A stretch of DNA of 61,241 bases. It comes from UBA10649 sp964597445. Its GTDB lineage: Bacteria > Actinomycetota > Actinomycetes > S36-B12. The stretch spans positions 1 through 61,241 of the forward strand of contig CAZQXO010000008.1 of the NCBI GenBank assembly GCA_964597445.1. Reading direction: 5' to 3'. The position numbers and the translations under genes are program-made. This document shows positions 9,064 to 16,634 of this stretch, one piece after another (positions within the stretch are counted from its first letter, which is position 1; each line of letters begins with the position of its first letter). Under the pieces are notes generated by a model. The model did not search any database. It saw nothing but the letters and a program-made list of their open reading frames with translations, and was not told the origin of the DNA.

Positions 9064-10172
9064 CAGGCCTCCACTCCGAACGCGAGCGAGAACCGCACGT
9101 CACCCTCGACCATGTCGCGCATGTCGCTCACGCCGTTGCGGAACATCAGCGTGCGCTCGACTCCCATGCCGAAGGCGAAGCCCCGGTACACCGACGGATC
9201 GATGCCCACGGCCTGCAGCACGCGTGGGTTCACCATGCCGCAGCCGCCCCACTCGATCCATCCCTCGCTCCCGCAGGTGCGGCAGGGTCGATCAGGATTC
9301 CCCACGGACTCGCCTCGGCACACGAAGCACTCAAGGTCGACCTCGGCACTCGGCTCGGTGAAGGGGAAGTAGGACGGACGCATGCGCGTGCGAATTCCCT
9401 CTCCGAACATGGATGCGGCGAAGTGGTCGAGCGTGCCACGGAGATCACCCATGGTGATGCCGCGATCCACCGCGAGGCCCTCGATCTGGTGGAACACCGG
9501 CGTGTGGGTCGCATCCAGCTCATCCGTACGGTAAACGCGGCCGGGAGCGATGACGTAGACAGGCAGCTCCCGATCGAGCATCGCCCGGATCTGGATCGGC
9601 GATGTCTGCGTCCGGAGCACGACCCCGCTGTCGGCCGAGCCGACGAAGAAGGTGTCCTGCATCGTGCGCGCAGGGTGATCCGGCGGAACATTGAGGGCGT
9701 CGAAGTTCACCCATTCGGCCTCGACCTCCGGACCCTCGGCGATCTCGTAGCCCATGGCGACGAAGACGTCAGCGACGCGCTCCATGAGGGTGGTGAGCGG
9801 GTGGCGGGCGCCTCTCGGGCTCCGGTCCACCGGGACGGTGACATCGACAGCCTCCTCCACGAGGACCCGCTCGTCGCGATCGGCCTCCAGGGCCACCTGC
9901 CGGGCGTCGAGAGCCTCCTTGATCTCCGCACGCGCCTGCCCGACTCGCTTGCCCGCCTCGGCCTTGGCCGCGGGGGGCAAGGCACCGATCTCGCGATTCG
10001 CCAGCGCGAGAGGGGATCGATCGCCCGCGTGCGCCAGCCGGACCTCCTTCAGGGCAGCGAGATCCGTCGCTCCCGCGATGGCGTCACGAGCATCGGCCAC
10101 CATCCCACCGATGGCATCGGCATCCAGGGCAGCGACCTGCTTGGGGTCGAAGGAGGAGTTGGGGGCAGACAT
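9063..10172 (-). CDS. pheS: Phenylalanyl-tRNA synthetase alpha subunit
   Basis: PheS is the catalytic, class II aminoacyl-tRNA synthetase subunit. The 369 residues include an N-terminal coiled region, the class II motif 2 neighbourhood around DHPARTMQDTFFV, and motif 3 GFAFGMGVERTLMFRNG near the C-terminus. A CFVC ... CRTCGSEGW segment gives two Cys pairs that could bind zinc, seen in many bacterial PheS proteins. ATG 10172 has a GGGGAG ribosome-binding site. The gene starts only three bases after the cysNC stop, so it is probably cotranscribed with the sulfate activation genes. Confidence 0.97.
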   Translation of the reverse strand: MSAPNSSFDPKQVAALDADAIGGMVADARDAIAGATDLAALKEVRLAHAGDRSPLALANREIGALPPAAKAEAGKRVGQARAEIKEALDARQVALEADRDERVLVEEAVDVTVPVDRSPRGARHPLTTLMERVADVFVAMGYEIAEGPEVEAEWVNFDALNVPPDHPARTMQDTFFVGSADSGVVLRTQTSPIQIRAMLDRELPVYVIAPGRVYRTDELDATHTPVFHQIEGLAVDRGITMGDLRGTLDHFAASMFGEGIRTRMRPSYFPFTEPSAEVDLECFVCRGESVGNPDRPCRTCGSEGWIEWGGCGMVNPRVLQAVGIDPSVYRGFAFGMGVERTLMFRNGVSDMRDMVEGDVRFSLAFGVEA

Positions 10173-10175
10173 CGA

Positions 10176-12047
10176 CTACTCCCCGAGGATCACGCGCACG
10201 AGCTCGTCGACCGACGCATCGAGATCGCCAACACCGTGCAGGACGAGTTCCGGTGACACCGGAGGCTCGTACTCCTGCCCGACACCGGTCAGATTCGGCA
10301 GGGAGCCCTGCGCGGCCTTGGCGTAGAGACCCTTGGTGTCACGCTCGGTCACGACATCCAGCGGAGTGTCGACGTACACCTCGATGAACTGCCCTGGAGC
10401 GAAGAGATCACGTGCAGCGCGGCGATCACCGACGAACGGTGAGACGAGGGCGACGAAGACAACAAGGCCCGCATCGACCATGAGCTTGCTGACCTCTGCC
10501 ACACGGCGCACGTTCTCGGCCCGATCCTCCGGCGTGAACCCGAGGTCCTTGTTGAGCCCGTGACGGACGTTGTCGCCGTCGAGGACATAGGTGTGGACGC
10601 CCAGCGCATGCAGCTTGCGGACGGCAGCATCAGCGATGGTTGACTTGCCGGCTCCCGAGAGGCCGGTGAGCCACACGACCTTGGCATCGTGCCCCATGAG
10701 CAGACGACGAGCCTGCTCATCGACGACGTAGTCGTGACGCACGACGTTGGTCGACCGACGCATCGCATGCCGGACCATGCCGGCCGCCACGGTGTCGGCG
10801 GTTACCCGGTCAACCAGCAGGAAGCCCCCGGTGTCTCGGCAGACCGCATACGGGTCCATCGGGACGGGCTTGTCGGTCGCCACCTCGACCCGCCCGATGT
10901 CGTTCATCGCCAGGAGACGAGCTGCGTGCTCGTGGCCGGTCACGACATCGAGGCGATGGCGCACGTTCGTCACGGTGGCCGGCACGGACCGGCTGCCCGA
11001 GACGAGCAGGTACGAGCGGCCGTGGGCCAGGGGCTCCTCACCCAGCCAGACCATGTCGACGGAGAAGCGGTCGGACGGCTCAGGATGCGAGTCAGCCGCC
11101 GCGATGACGTCACCTCGCGTGACGTCGACCTCGTGGTCGAGGGTGATCGTCACGGCAGCCCCTGCCTCGGCCTTCTCGAGCTCGGCGATATGGCCCTCGA
11201 CATGCAGGTCGTACGTGACGATGCGGTCAACCTTCGCCGTGCGCCCGGAGTCGGCGATCACGACCTCGTCGCCCGGGGCCACCTCACCCGACACCACCGT
11301 GCCGGCGTAGCCACGGAAGTTGCCCTCGGCGCGCACGATGAACTGCACGGGGAACCGGAGAGGCTCGTCCGCATCAGTGACGTGCGGCTGCCAGTCCTCA
11401 AGGGCCTTGAGCAGGGTGGGCCCGGAGTACCAGGGCATGTTCGTGCTCGGCTCGGTGATGTTGTCGCCCACGAAGGCGCTCACCGGGATCGCGATGACCT
11501 CGGGGACTTCCAGACGGGCTGCCGTCACGCGGACCGTGCCCACGATCTCCTCGAAGGTCGCATGCTCGTATCCGACGAGGTCCATCTTGTTGACCGCGAC
11601 GATGACGGTCTTGACACCCATCAGGGCACTGATGGTCAGGTGACGGTGGGTCTGGGCACGCACTCCGCGGGCGGCGTCGACCATGAGGATCGAGACGTCA
11701 CCGTTCGAGGCGGCGACAGCCATGTTGCGGGTGTACTGCTCATGCCCCGGGGAGTCGGCCACCAGGACGCGTCGACCGTTGGGCAGGTTCATGTGCCGGT
11801 AGGCGACATCGATCGTGATCCCCTGCTCGCGCTCAGCCTCGAGGCCATCCGTCAGCAGGGAGTAGTCGATCTCACCCACGGGGATGGTGGAGCCACCACG
11901 GCGGGTGCGCCGGGCGTACTCGAGGGTGTCGATGGGGACGGAGTTCGTCTCAGCGAGGAGCCGGCCGATCAGCGTCGACTTGCCGTCGTCGACGGAGCCG
12001 CACGTCACGAGGTGCAGGACGGGATTCAGTGCACTGGTGCTGGCCAC
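10176..12047 (-). CDS. cysNC: Fused sulfate adenylyltransferase GTPase subunit and APS kinase
   Basis: This 623-residue fusion joins CysN (about 1-440), the GTPase subunit of ATP sulfurylase, to CysC (about 450-623), adenylylsulfate kinase. Together with CysD it would convert sulfate to APS and then PAPS. CysN has P-loop GSVDDGKS (17-24), ADSPGHEQYTRNM (about 97-109) and NKMDL (153-157). CysC has P-loop GLSGAGKS (462-469) and DGDNVRHGLN (490-499). The start is GTG 12047, overlapping the cysD stop as TAGTG. Such fusions are well known in actinobacteria. No PAPS reductase or sulfotransferase gene is in the window. Confidence 0.96.
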   Translation of the reverse strand: MASTSALNPVLHLVTCGSVDDGKSTLIGRLLAETNSVPIDTLEYARRTRRGGSTIPVGEIDYSLLTDGLEAEREQGITIDVAYRHMNLPNGRRVLVADSPGHEQYTRNMAVAASNGDVSILMVDAARGVRAQTHRHLTISALMGVKTVIVAVNKMDLVGYEHATFEEIVGTVRVTAARLEVPEVIAIPVSAFVGDNITEPSTNMPWYSGPTLLKALEDWQPHVTDADEPLRFPVQFIVRAEGNFRGYAGTVVSGEVAPGDEVVIADSGRTAKVDRIVTYDLHVEGHIAELEKAEAGAAVTITLDHEVDVTRGDVIAAADSHPEPSDRFSVDMVWLGEEPLAHGRSYLLVSGSRSVPATVTNVRHRLDVVTGHEHAARLLAMNDIGRVEVATDKPVPMDPYAVCRDTGGFLLVDRVTADTVAAGMVRHAMRRSTNVVRHDYVVDEQARRLLMGHDAKVVWLTGLSGAGKSTIADAAVRKLHALGVHTYVLDGDNVRHGLNKDLGFTPEDRAENVRRVAEVSKLMVDAGLVVFVALVSPFVGDRRAARDLFAPGQFIEVYVDTPLDVVTERDTKGLYAKAAQGSLPNLTGVGQEYEPPVSPELVLHGVGDLDASVDELVRVILGE

Positions 12048-12979
12048 TAGAAGTAGCCCTCCTTCTTCTTGCCCTCCATGGACTCTGCTCCACTCTCACC
12101 ATCGATGAGTCGACCGGATCGCTCGGAGTACTTGGATCCGGCCATCTCCTCGACCAGCTGCTCCATGGTGTCGGCCGTGGACTCCACCGCCCCCGACAGC
12201 GGGTAGCAGCCGAGGGTGCGGAAGCGCACTGTGCGCATCTGGGGGACCTCCCCCTCCCGCAGCGGGAAGCGCTCGTCGTCGACCATGATCAGCGTTCCAT
12301 CACGCTCCACGACGGGCCGTGGCTTGGCGAAGTAGAGGTCGGGGATCGGGATGTCCTCCCGCTGGATGTACTTCCAGATGTCGAGCTCGGTCCAGTTCGA
12401 GAGGGGGAACACCCGCATGGACTGACCAGCAGCCAGCTGCGTGTTCGCTGTGCGCCAGAACTCGGGCCGCTGCTTGCGCGGATCCCATTGGTGCCCGGGC
12501 TCGCGGAGGCTGAAGATGCGCTCCTTCGCCCTGCTGCGCTCCTCGTCCCGCCGTGCACCGCCCACAGCCGCATCGAATCCGTAGCGGTCGATGCCCTCAC
12601 GCAGCGCCACCGTCTTCATCAGCCGCGTGTACTCGTGCGTCCCGTGTGTGAATGGTGTGACGCCCTCAGCGATCGCCTCCTTGTTCTGCGCGATCCGCAG
12701 ATCGAGTCCCAGTTCCGCTGCTCGACGATCCCGGAACTCGATCATCTCCCGGAACTTCCATCCCGTGTCGATATGCATCAAGGGGAAGGGGATCGGCGCA
12801 GGGGCGAAGGCCTTGACGGCGAGATGGAGGAGGACGGAGGAGTCCTTGCCGATGCTGTACAGCAGCACCGGATTCCGAAAGGCCGCCGCCGTCTCCCGGT
12901 AGATGTGGATCGCCTCAGCCTCGAGCTCGTCGAGGACGGCGTCGTACGGCACGGTGGCCGTCGCGGCCGCTGTGGTCAC
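12047..12979 (-). CDS. cysD: Sulfate adenylyltransferase subunit 2
   Basis: CysD is the catalytic ATP pyrophosphatase-type subunit that makes APS from sulfate and ATP, driven by the CysN GTPase. The 310 residues show the PP-loop region YSIGKDSSVLLHLAVKAF and the family-typical segments HIDTGWKF, VGGARRDEERSRAKERIFS and FPLSNWTELDIWKYI. The start is GTG 12979, with AGAGGAA about six bases upstream. It immediately precedes cysNC. Confidence 0.96.
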   Translation of the reverse strand: MTTAAATATVPYDAVLDELEAEAIHIYRETAAAFRNPVLLYSIGKDSSVLLHLAVKAFAPAPIPFPLMHIDTGWKFREMIEFRDRRAAELGLDLRIAQNKEAIAEGVTPFTHGTHEYTRLMKTVALREGIDRYGFDAAVGGARRDEERSRAKERIFSLREPGHQWDPRKQRPEFWRTANTQLAAGQSMRVFPLSNWTELDIWKYIQREDIPIPDLYFAKPRPVVERDGTLIMVDDERFPLREGEVPQMRTVRFRTLGCYPLSGAVESTADTMEQLVEEMAGSKYSERSGRLIDGESGAESMEGKKKEGYF

Positions 12980-13009
12980 GGGGATTCCTCTCGTGGTGGT
13001 GCCAAGACC

Positions 13010-13030
13010 GCCGGGTTCAGGGCACCCGGC
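13010..13030. repeat. Small hairpin between cysD and the oxygenase-like gene
   Basis: Seven-bp arms GCCGGGT and ACCCGGC enclose a 7-base loop. It sits in the 66-base gap upstream of cysD. No T-run follows on either strand, so I do not call it an intrinsic terminator. It may be a leader hairpin or a processing site, or chance in GC-rich DNA. Confidence 0.4.
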
Positions 13031-13045
13031 AGGGTGAGGGCCGGG

Positions 13046-13864
13046 TCACGCCTCAGAGTACGTCTCCGTCATCGTGCTCGCGCTCAGGCTTCCGTCGCCG
13101 AAGCGGGGATCCTCGCCGCGAGCAGCCAGGGCTGCCGCGCGGGCTTCGCGCTTGGCGGCTGCGAGGGCCTCCCCTTCGGCGGCGACTGCGGGATCGATCG
13201 GTGCCGACTCGATCCGGCTCACGCCGTTCTTGGCCGAGATGTAGGCGTCGAGCTCGGGCCCGCTCTCGTACGAGGTGATCAGGCAGTAGCGGGCCCGATC
13301 GCTCGGGTGCCACACGGCGTGCCAGAGCCGCTGGGTGTCGATGATGACCTGCGTTCCGGCAGGGAGGGCGATGCGCGTCTCCGTCGAAGCGTCGTCGCGA
13401 TCCTCGCGCAGGACCATCATGGTTTCCGGGTCGTCAGTCAGGTTGAAGAACGCCCGGACGATCCACCCGGTGCCCTCGGGATTGAGGCGGTTGTTGTCGT
13501 CGCGGTGGAGGTTGTAGAGCGTCTCTCCGTAGGTGGTCGGCTGCAGCTCGATGACCCGGCAGCGGCCGATGTTGGCCCCCGGCTCCTCCGCGCGTGCCTT
13601 CAGCCGCGGGGCCACGGCGACGTTCGCCTCGACCCAGACGCCGTCCTTGTCCGTCTTCGGCGGGGTGTGGTTCCAGAACCCGTTGCACTCCATGTCGCCG
13701 TAGGCGCTCGCGAGGGGAGCGAACCGGGTGTCACCGGAGGACTTCCAGTCCACGAAGGTCAGCTGCTCCCACTCCCGAGGATCCCGGGCCTGGTCATGCG
13801 AGTCCAGGACGACGTAGCCGGTCTCCTGGAAGGCGGGGAGGGTCACATAGTCCGCGGGATTCAT
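13046..13864 (-). CDS. Putative Fe(II)/2-oxoglutarate-type oxygenase
   Basis: I do not recognise a specific named family. The 272-residue protein has features of a double-stranded beta-helix iron oxygenase: an HxD pair in YNLHRDDNNR (His120, Asp122), and a distal histidine (His182 or His186) followed by Arg190 and Arg192, which could bind 2-oxoglutarate, in LWHAVWHPSDRARYCLITSYE. The C-terminal 50 residues are Ala/Glu/Arg rich and look like a helical tail. It starts 13 bases after the TrmH-like gene and precedes cysD by 66 bases, so it is likely cotranscribed with sulfate activation genes. A role in sulfur-compound oxidation is inference from location only. It could also be a non-catalytic cupin. 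Confidence 0.6.
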   Translation of the reverse strand: MNPADYVTLPAFQETGYVVLDSHDQARDPREWEQLTFVDWKSSGDTRFAPLASAYGDMECNGFWNHTPPKTDKDGVWVEANVAVAPRLKARAEEPGANIGRCRVIELQPTTYGETLYNLHRDDNNRLNPEGTGWIVRAFFNLTDDPETMMVLREDRDDASTETRIALPAGTQVIIDTQRLWHAVWHPSDRARYCLITSYESGPELDAYISAKNGVSRIESAPIDPAVAAEGEALAAAKREARAAALAARGEDPRFGDGSLSASTMTETYSEA

Positions 13865-13877
13865 GGGCCGAAGTCTC

Positions 13878-14753
13878 TCATCTGAACCCCTGCGCCCCGA
13901 AGTCGCCGCTCCGGGCCCCGTGCGCGAGGACGTACAGGATCACGGCCGCGGAGACCGCCGCGTTGAGGGACTCCACGCCCGCGGCCATCGGGATACGGAG
14001 CCTGACGTCGGCCCCTGCCAGCGCCTCATCGCTGGCCCCGTGGGCCTCGGAGCCGACGACGAAGCACGTGCTCGGGCCCACCACCCCCGAATCGACGGCG
14101 TCGAAGAGGGACTCCTCCCCCGCGCCGGTCGCCACAGCCAGAGCACGCCCGTGCGCCCGACTGTGGGCGATGATCTGGGCCATCGGAACATCCGTGCACA
14201 GGGGAACCCGGAAGAGCGATCCGGTGGTCGATCGGACGACCTTCCCGCTGTGGATGTCGGCGCACTCCGGCGTCAGGAGGACGCCCGCCACTCCGACGGC
14301 TTCCGCCGTGCGGATGATCGTGCCCACGTTGCCCGGGTCGGACACGCGATCCAGTACCAGGACGGGAGCGGGGACCTCGAAGATCTCGTCAAGCGCGGCC
14401 CCTGTGAGCAGGCTGCACACGGCGAGCAGGCCCTGCGGATGCTCCGTCTCGCCCAGGGCCGCCATCACGTGCGGCTCAGCGGTGACGATTCGGGCACCGG
14501 CGGCCTCGGCACTATCGACGAGGCCGGAGAAGACGACGCGGGCGTGATGGTCCACGAGCAGCTCGTGAACCAACACGCCCGCATCGAGGGCACTGCTGAG
14601 GGCCTGCGGCCCTTCGACCACGAACCGGCCGGCCTTGCGTCGACCCGAGCGCGAATGAAGCGCTCGAACCGCCTTGACCCGATCTGAGGACGTCGAGGTC
14701 AGGTGCGGCGTGTCGGCAGGCACAGCGTCCGGCGGCGTCGTGAGGACGTTCAG
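13878..14753 (-). CDS. TrmH/SpoU-family RNA 2'-O-methyltransferase
   Basis: A SAM-dependent RNA ribose methyltransferase with the knotted SPOUT fold. It carries the three family motifs: VLDRVSDPGNVGTIIRTAEA, CFVVGSEAHGASDEAL and IPMAAGVESLNAAVSAA. The N-terminal RVKAVRALHSRSGRRKAGRFV resembles the SpoU substrate-binding domain. The exact RNA target is unknown; rRNA is likely given its neighbours rplT, rpmI and infC. No ATG or TTG opens the frame sensibly. CTG 14753 overlaps the rplT stop as CTGA, matching the 4-base overlaps elsewhere. GTG 14723 is the conventional alternative (281 residues). Confidence 0.9.
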   Translation of the reverse strand: MNVLTTPPDAVPADTPHLTSTSSDRVKAVRALHSRSGRRKAGRFVVEGPQALSSALDAGVLVHELLVDHHARVVFSGLVDSAEAAGARIVTAEPHVMAALGETEHPQGLLAVCSLLTGAALDEIFEVPAPVLVLDRVSDPGNVGTIIRTAEAVGVAGVLLTPECADIHSGKVVRSTTGSLFRVPLCTDVPMAQIIAHSRAHGRALAVATGAGEESLFDAVDSGVVGPSTCFVVGSEAHGASDEALAGADVRLRIPMAAGVESLNAAVSAAVILYVLAHGARSGDFGAQGFR

Positions 14754-15118
14754 GCAGCCGCGGCCGGCAGGTTCGCGCGAGCCACGTCGACCAGCGCGGT
14801 GAACGCCGGGGCGTCGTTGACGGCGAGCTCGGCGAGCATGCGGCGATCCACCTCGACACCCGCGGCCTTGAGGCCCTGGATGAAGCGGTTGTACGTCATG
14901 CCGTTGGCGCGACATCCAGCATTGATGCGCTGGATCCACAGCCGACGGAAGTCCCCCTTGCGGGTGCGCCGATCGGCGTAGGCGTAGACGAGCGAGTGGG
15001 TCACCTGCTCCTTGGCCTTGCGGTACAGCCGTGAGCGCTGGCCACGGTAGCCGGACGCCCGCTCAAGGGTCTCGCGGCGCTTCTTCTGCGCATTCACTGC
15101 GCGCTTGACGCGTGCCAT
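14750..15118 (-). CDS. rplT: 50S ribosomal protein L20
   Basis: L20 binds 23S rRNA and is needed early in 50S assembly. The 122-residue protein begins MARVKRAVNAQKKRR and contains ASGYRGQRSRLYRKAKEQ and RLWIQRINAGCRANG, all characteristic. ATG 15118 is the start. It is the third gene of the conserved infC-rpmI-rplT set. In other bacteria L20 represses its own operon; I saw no clear L20-binding mimic, though hairpins occur before rpmI. Confidence 0.98.
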   Translation of the reverse strand: MARVKRAVNAQKKRRETLERASGYRGQRSRLYRKAKEQVTHSLVYAYADRRTRKGDFRRLWIQRINAGCRANGMTYNRFIQGLKAAGVEVDRRMLAELAVNDAPAFTALVDVARANLPAAAA

Positions 15119-15196
15119 GTCGTATCTCCTGTGTTTCGGTGGGTCAGTCGTGGGTGCCCTGCAGGGCGGAGGTCGCGTGCCGGGACGCGCGGGGCA

Positions 15197-15391
15197 TCAG
15201 TGCCCGAGCAGCTTCTTGGCCTTCTTGGCGTCTCCGGGTGCCAGAACCTTGTCGGCCTCCAGCTTGCGCTTGCGCTTGCTCGACTTGACCTCGAGCAGGT
15301 GGCGACGATTGGTCTGCTCGTGCGTGATCTTGCCCGAGCCGGTCACCTTGAAGCGCTTCTTTGCTCCACTGTGGGTCTTCTGCTTCGGCAT
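15197..15391 (-). CDS. rpmI: 50S ribosomal protein L35
   Basis: A 64-residue basic protein beginning MPKQKTHSGAKKRFKVTGSG with RRHLLEVKSSKRKRKL, typical of L35. It is flanked by 78-base gaps on both sides, infC upstream and rplT downstream. The gap towards rplT contains a 12-bp palindrome GCCCTGCAGGGC at 15156-15167. Confidence 0.98.
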   Translation of the reverse strand: MPKQKTHSGAKKRFKVTGSGKITHEQTNRRHLLEVKSSKRKRKLEADKVLAPGDAKKAKKLLGH

Positions 15392-15410
15392 GGTGCCTTC
15401 CTCGTTCGTC

Positions 15411-15454
15411 CGGCCGGCCAGCGGCCGGGTTCCTGCCGGTCCAGGTCGGACCGG
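15411..15454 (-). repeat. Two GC-rich hairpins between infC and rpmI
   Basis: Within the 78-base infC-rpmI gap two inverted repeats follow one another: CGGCC/GGCCG-type arms around 15411-15428, and CCGGTCC/GGACCGG with a 5-base loop at 15436-15454. They lie just upstream of rpmI on the transcript. They could be processing or autoregulatory structures of the ribosomal operon; no T-run is present. Confidence 0.4.
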
Positions 15455-15469
15455 ATGGTCGTGGGGTGG

Positions 15470-16054
15470 TCAGGCGCTCTCAGCGGCGATGTCGTCGTCC
15501 ATCTCCGGACGCGTCTTGGCGGCGTCACGGGCGACCTCGGACTTCTTCCGGTGAGGCGCCAGAACCATGATCATGTTGCGGCCGTCCTGCTTCGGAGTGG
15601 CCTCGACGAAGCCCAACTCGGTGACGTCCTCTGCGAGCTTGGCCAGCAGCCGCAGGCCCAGCTCCGGACGGCTCTGCTCACGACCGCGGAACATGATCGT
15701 GATCTTCACCTTGTCGCCCGCCTTCAGGAACCGCTCGACGTGACCCTTCTTGGTCTCGTAGTCGTGCTGGTCGATCTTCGGACGGAGCTTCATCTCCTTG
15801 ATGACCGTGTGCGTCTGGTTCTTGCGCGATTCGCGCTCCTTGAGCGCTGCCTCGTACTTGAACTTGCCGAAGTCCATGAGCTTGCAGACGGGCGGCTTGG
15901 CCATAGGGGCCACCTCGACGAGGTCGAGGTCGGCTTCCACGGCCAGGCGCAGGGCATCCTCGATGCGGACGATCCCGACCTGCTCGCCCGCAGGACCGAC
16001 GAGTCGGACCTCCGGCACGCGGATACGGTCATTGATACGTGGTTCGACGCTGAT
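15470..16054 (-). CDS. infC: Translation initiation factor IF-3, probable ATC start
   Basis: IF-3 binds the 30S subunit and checks start-codon and initiator-tRNA pairing. The protein shows EPRINDRIRVPEVRLVGPAG, the linker region KPPVCKLMDFGKFKYE and the C-terminal AGDKVKITIMFRGREQ. A GTG at 16078 opens the frame but has only a weak ribosome-binding site. AGGAGG sits four bases before an in-frame ATC at 16054, giving a 194-residue protein that begins ISVEPRIND. Non-AUG starts such as AUU are known for infC and allow IF-3 to repress its own synthesis. Confidence 0.93.
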   Translation of the reverse strand: MSVEPRINDRIRVPEVRLVGPAGEQVGIVRIEDALRLAVEADLDLVEVAPMAKPPVCKLMDFGKFKYEAALKERESRKNQTHTVIKEMKLRPKIDQHDYETKKGHVERFLKAGDKVKITIMFRGREQSRPELGLRLLAKLAEDVTELGFVEATPKQDGRNMIMVLAPHRKKSEVARDAAKTRPEMDDDIAAESA

Positions 16055-16136
16055 GGCGCCTCCTCGCTGCTCGATCACCAGACCTGCAGCCGGCGGGCGG
16101 GGCGCCCTCGGAGCAGCGCACGCGAAGGCCTCATCG

Positions 16137-16157
16137 GCACAGCCCCCAGGGCTGTGC
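16137..16157. repeat. Hairpin in the infC leader
   Basis: Nine-bp arms GCACAGCCC and GGGCTGTGC around a 3-base loop, in the roughly 200-base region between divergent infC and the DUF1844 gene. If infC starts near 16259 (AGGGTA at 16266-16271 reads TACCCT on the minus strand), this lies in its 5' leader. It may be an attenuator or leader element; there is no T-run. No other gene or tRNA is visible in the gap. Confidence 0.5.
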
Positions 16158-16277
16158 GCTCGACCCGCGAGGCTTCGCGCGCACGAGCGCGTCGAGCGGC
16201 CAGCAGGTGGGAGTGAGGACTCCGCTTGCGCGACCCGGGTACGAGCCCCGGATCAGTCACGTGGAAGGGTACCAGCC

Positions 16278-16634
16278 GTGAGCGACTGGCCCGAATCCCC
16301 CGGCTCCCGCCCGCTCGACATCGCCGAGGTGCCGGCGGTCGAGGTGGTCCTCACGGTCGCCATGCACCTGATGTCGGCCGCGGCGGTCGCCTGCGGCCTC
16401 GCCGAGGCAAGCGCCGAGGAACCCGCCCCCGAGGCCGACCTGGCGGAGGCCCGCATCCTCATCACCGCCCTGGCCGGCCTCGTGACCTCGGCCGCTCCCC
16501 TGCTGGGCTCGATGCACGCTGCTCCCCTGCGGGATGGACTCCAGGCGCTGCAGCGGGCGTTCCGCGAGGCCTCGGTGATCCCCGATCCTCCCGGCATGGG
16601 GCCGGGCGAGGATCTCACCGGTCCGGTGCTCTAG
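16278..16634 (+). CDS. DUF1844 protein
   Basis: A 118-residue conserved actinobacterial protein of unknown function. The core reads PAVEVVLTVAMHLMSAAAV, EARILITALAGLVTSAAPLL, HAAPLRDGLQALQRAFREAS and PGMGPGEDLTGPV, the usual DUF1844 pattern. I chose GTG 16278, preceded by GAAGGG; the frame stays open further upstream across infC without homology. It is one of three plus-strand genes here and is divergent from infC, a neighbourhood seen in other actinobacteria. Its stop TAG overlaps the convergent stop of the next gene within one CTAG. Confidence 0.88.
   Translation: MSDWPESPGSRPLDIAEVPAVEVVLTVAMHLMSAAAVACGLAEASAEEPAPEADLAEARILITALAGLVTSAAPLLGSMHAAPLRDGLQALQRAFREASVIPDPPGMGPGEDLTGPVL

Noticed and set aside
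13010..13030. Riboswitch or terminator before cysD
   Set aside because: Only a 7-bp stem without T-run or conserved leader motif; recorded as a small hairpin.
15156..15167. 12-bp palindrome GCCCTGCAGGGC as a regulatory site
   Set aside because: Short, GC-rich and lying in the rpmI-rplT gap with no supporting context; chance is likely.
16200..16277. tRNA gene in the infC upstream region
   Set aside because: I could not form a cloverleaf with acceptor stem and anticodon arm.
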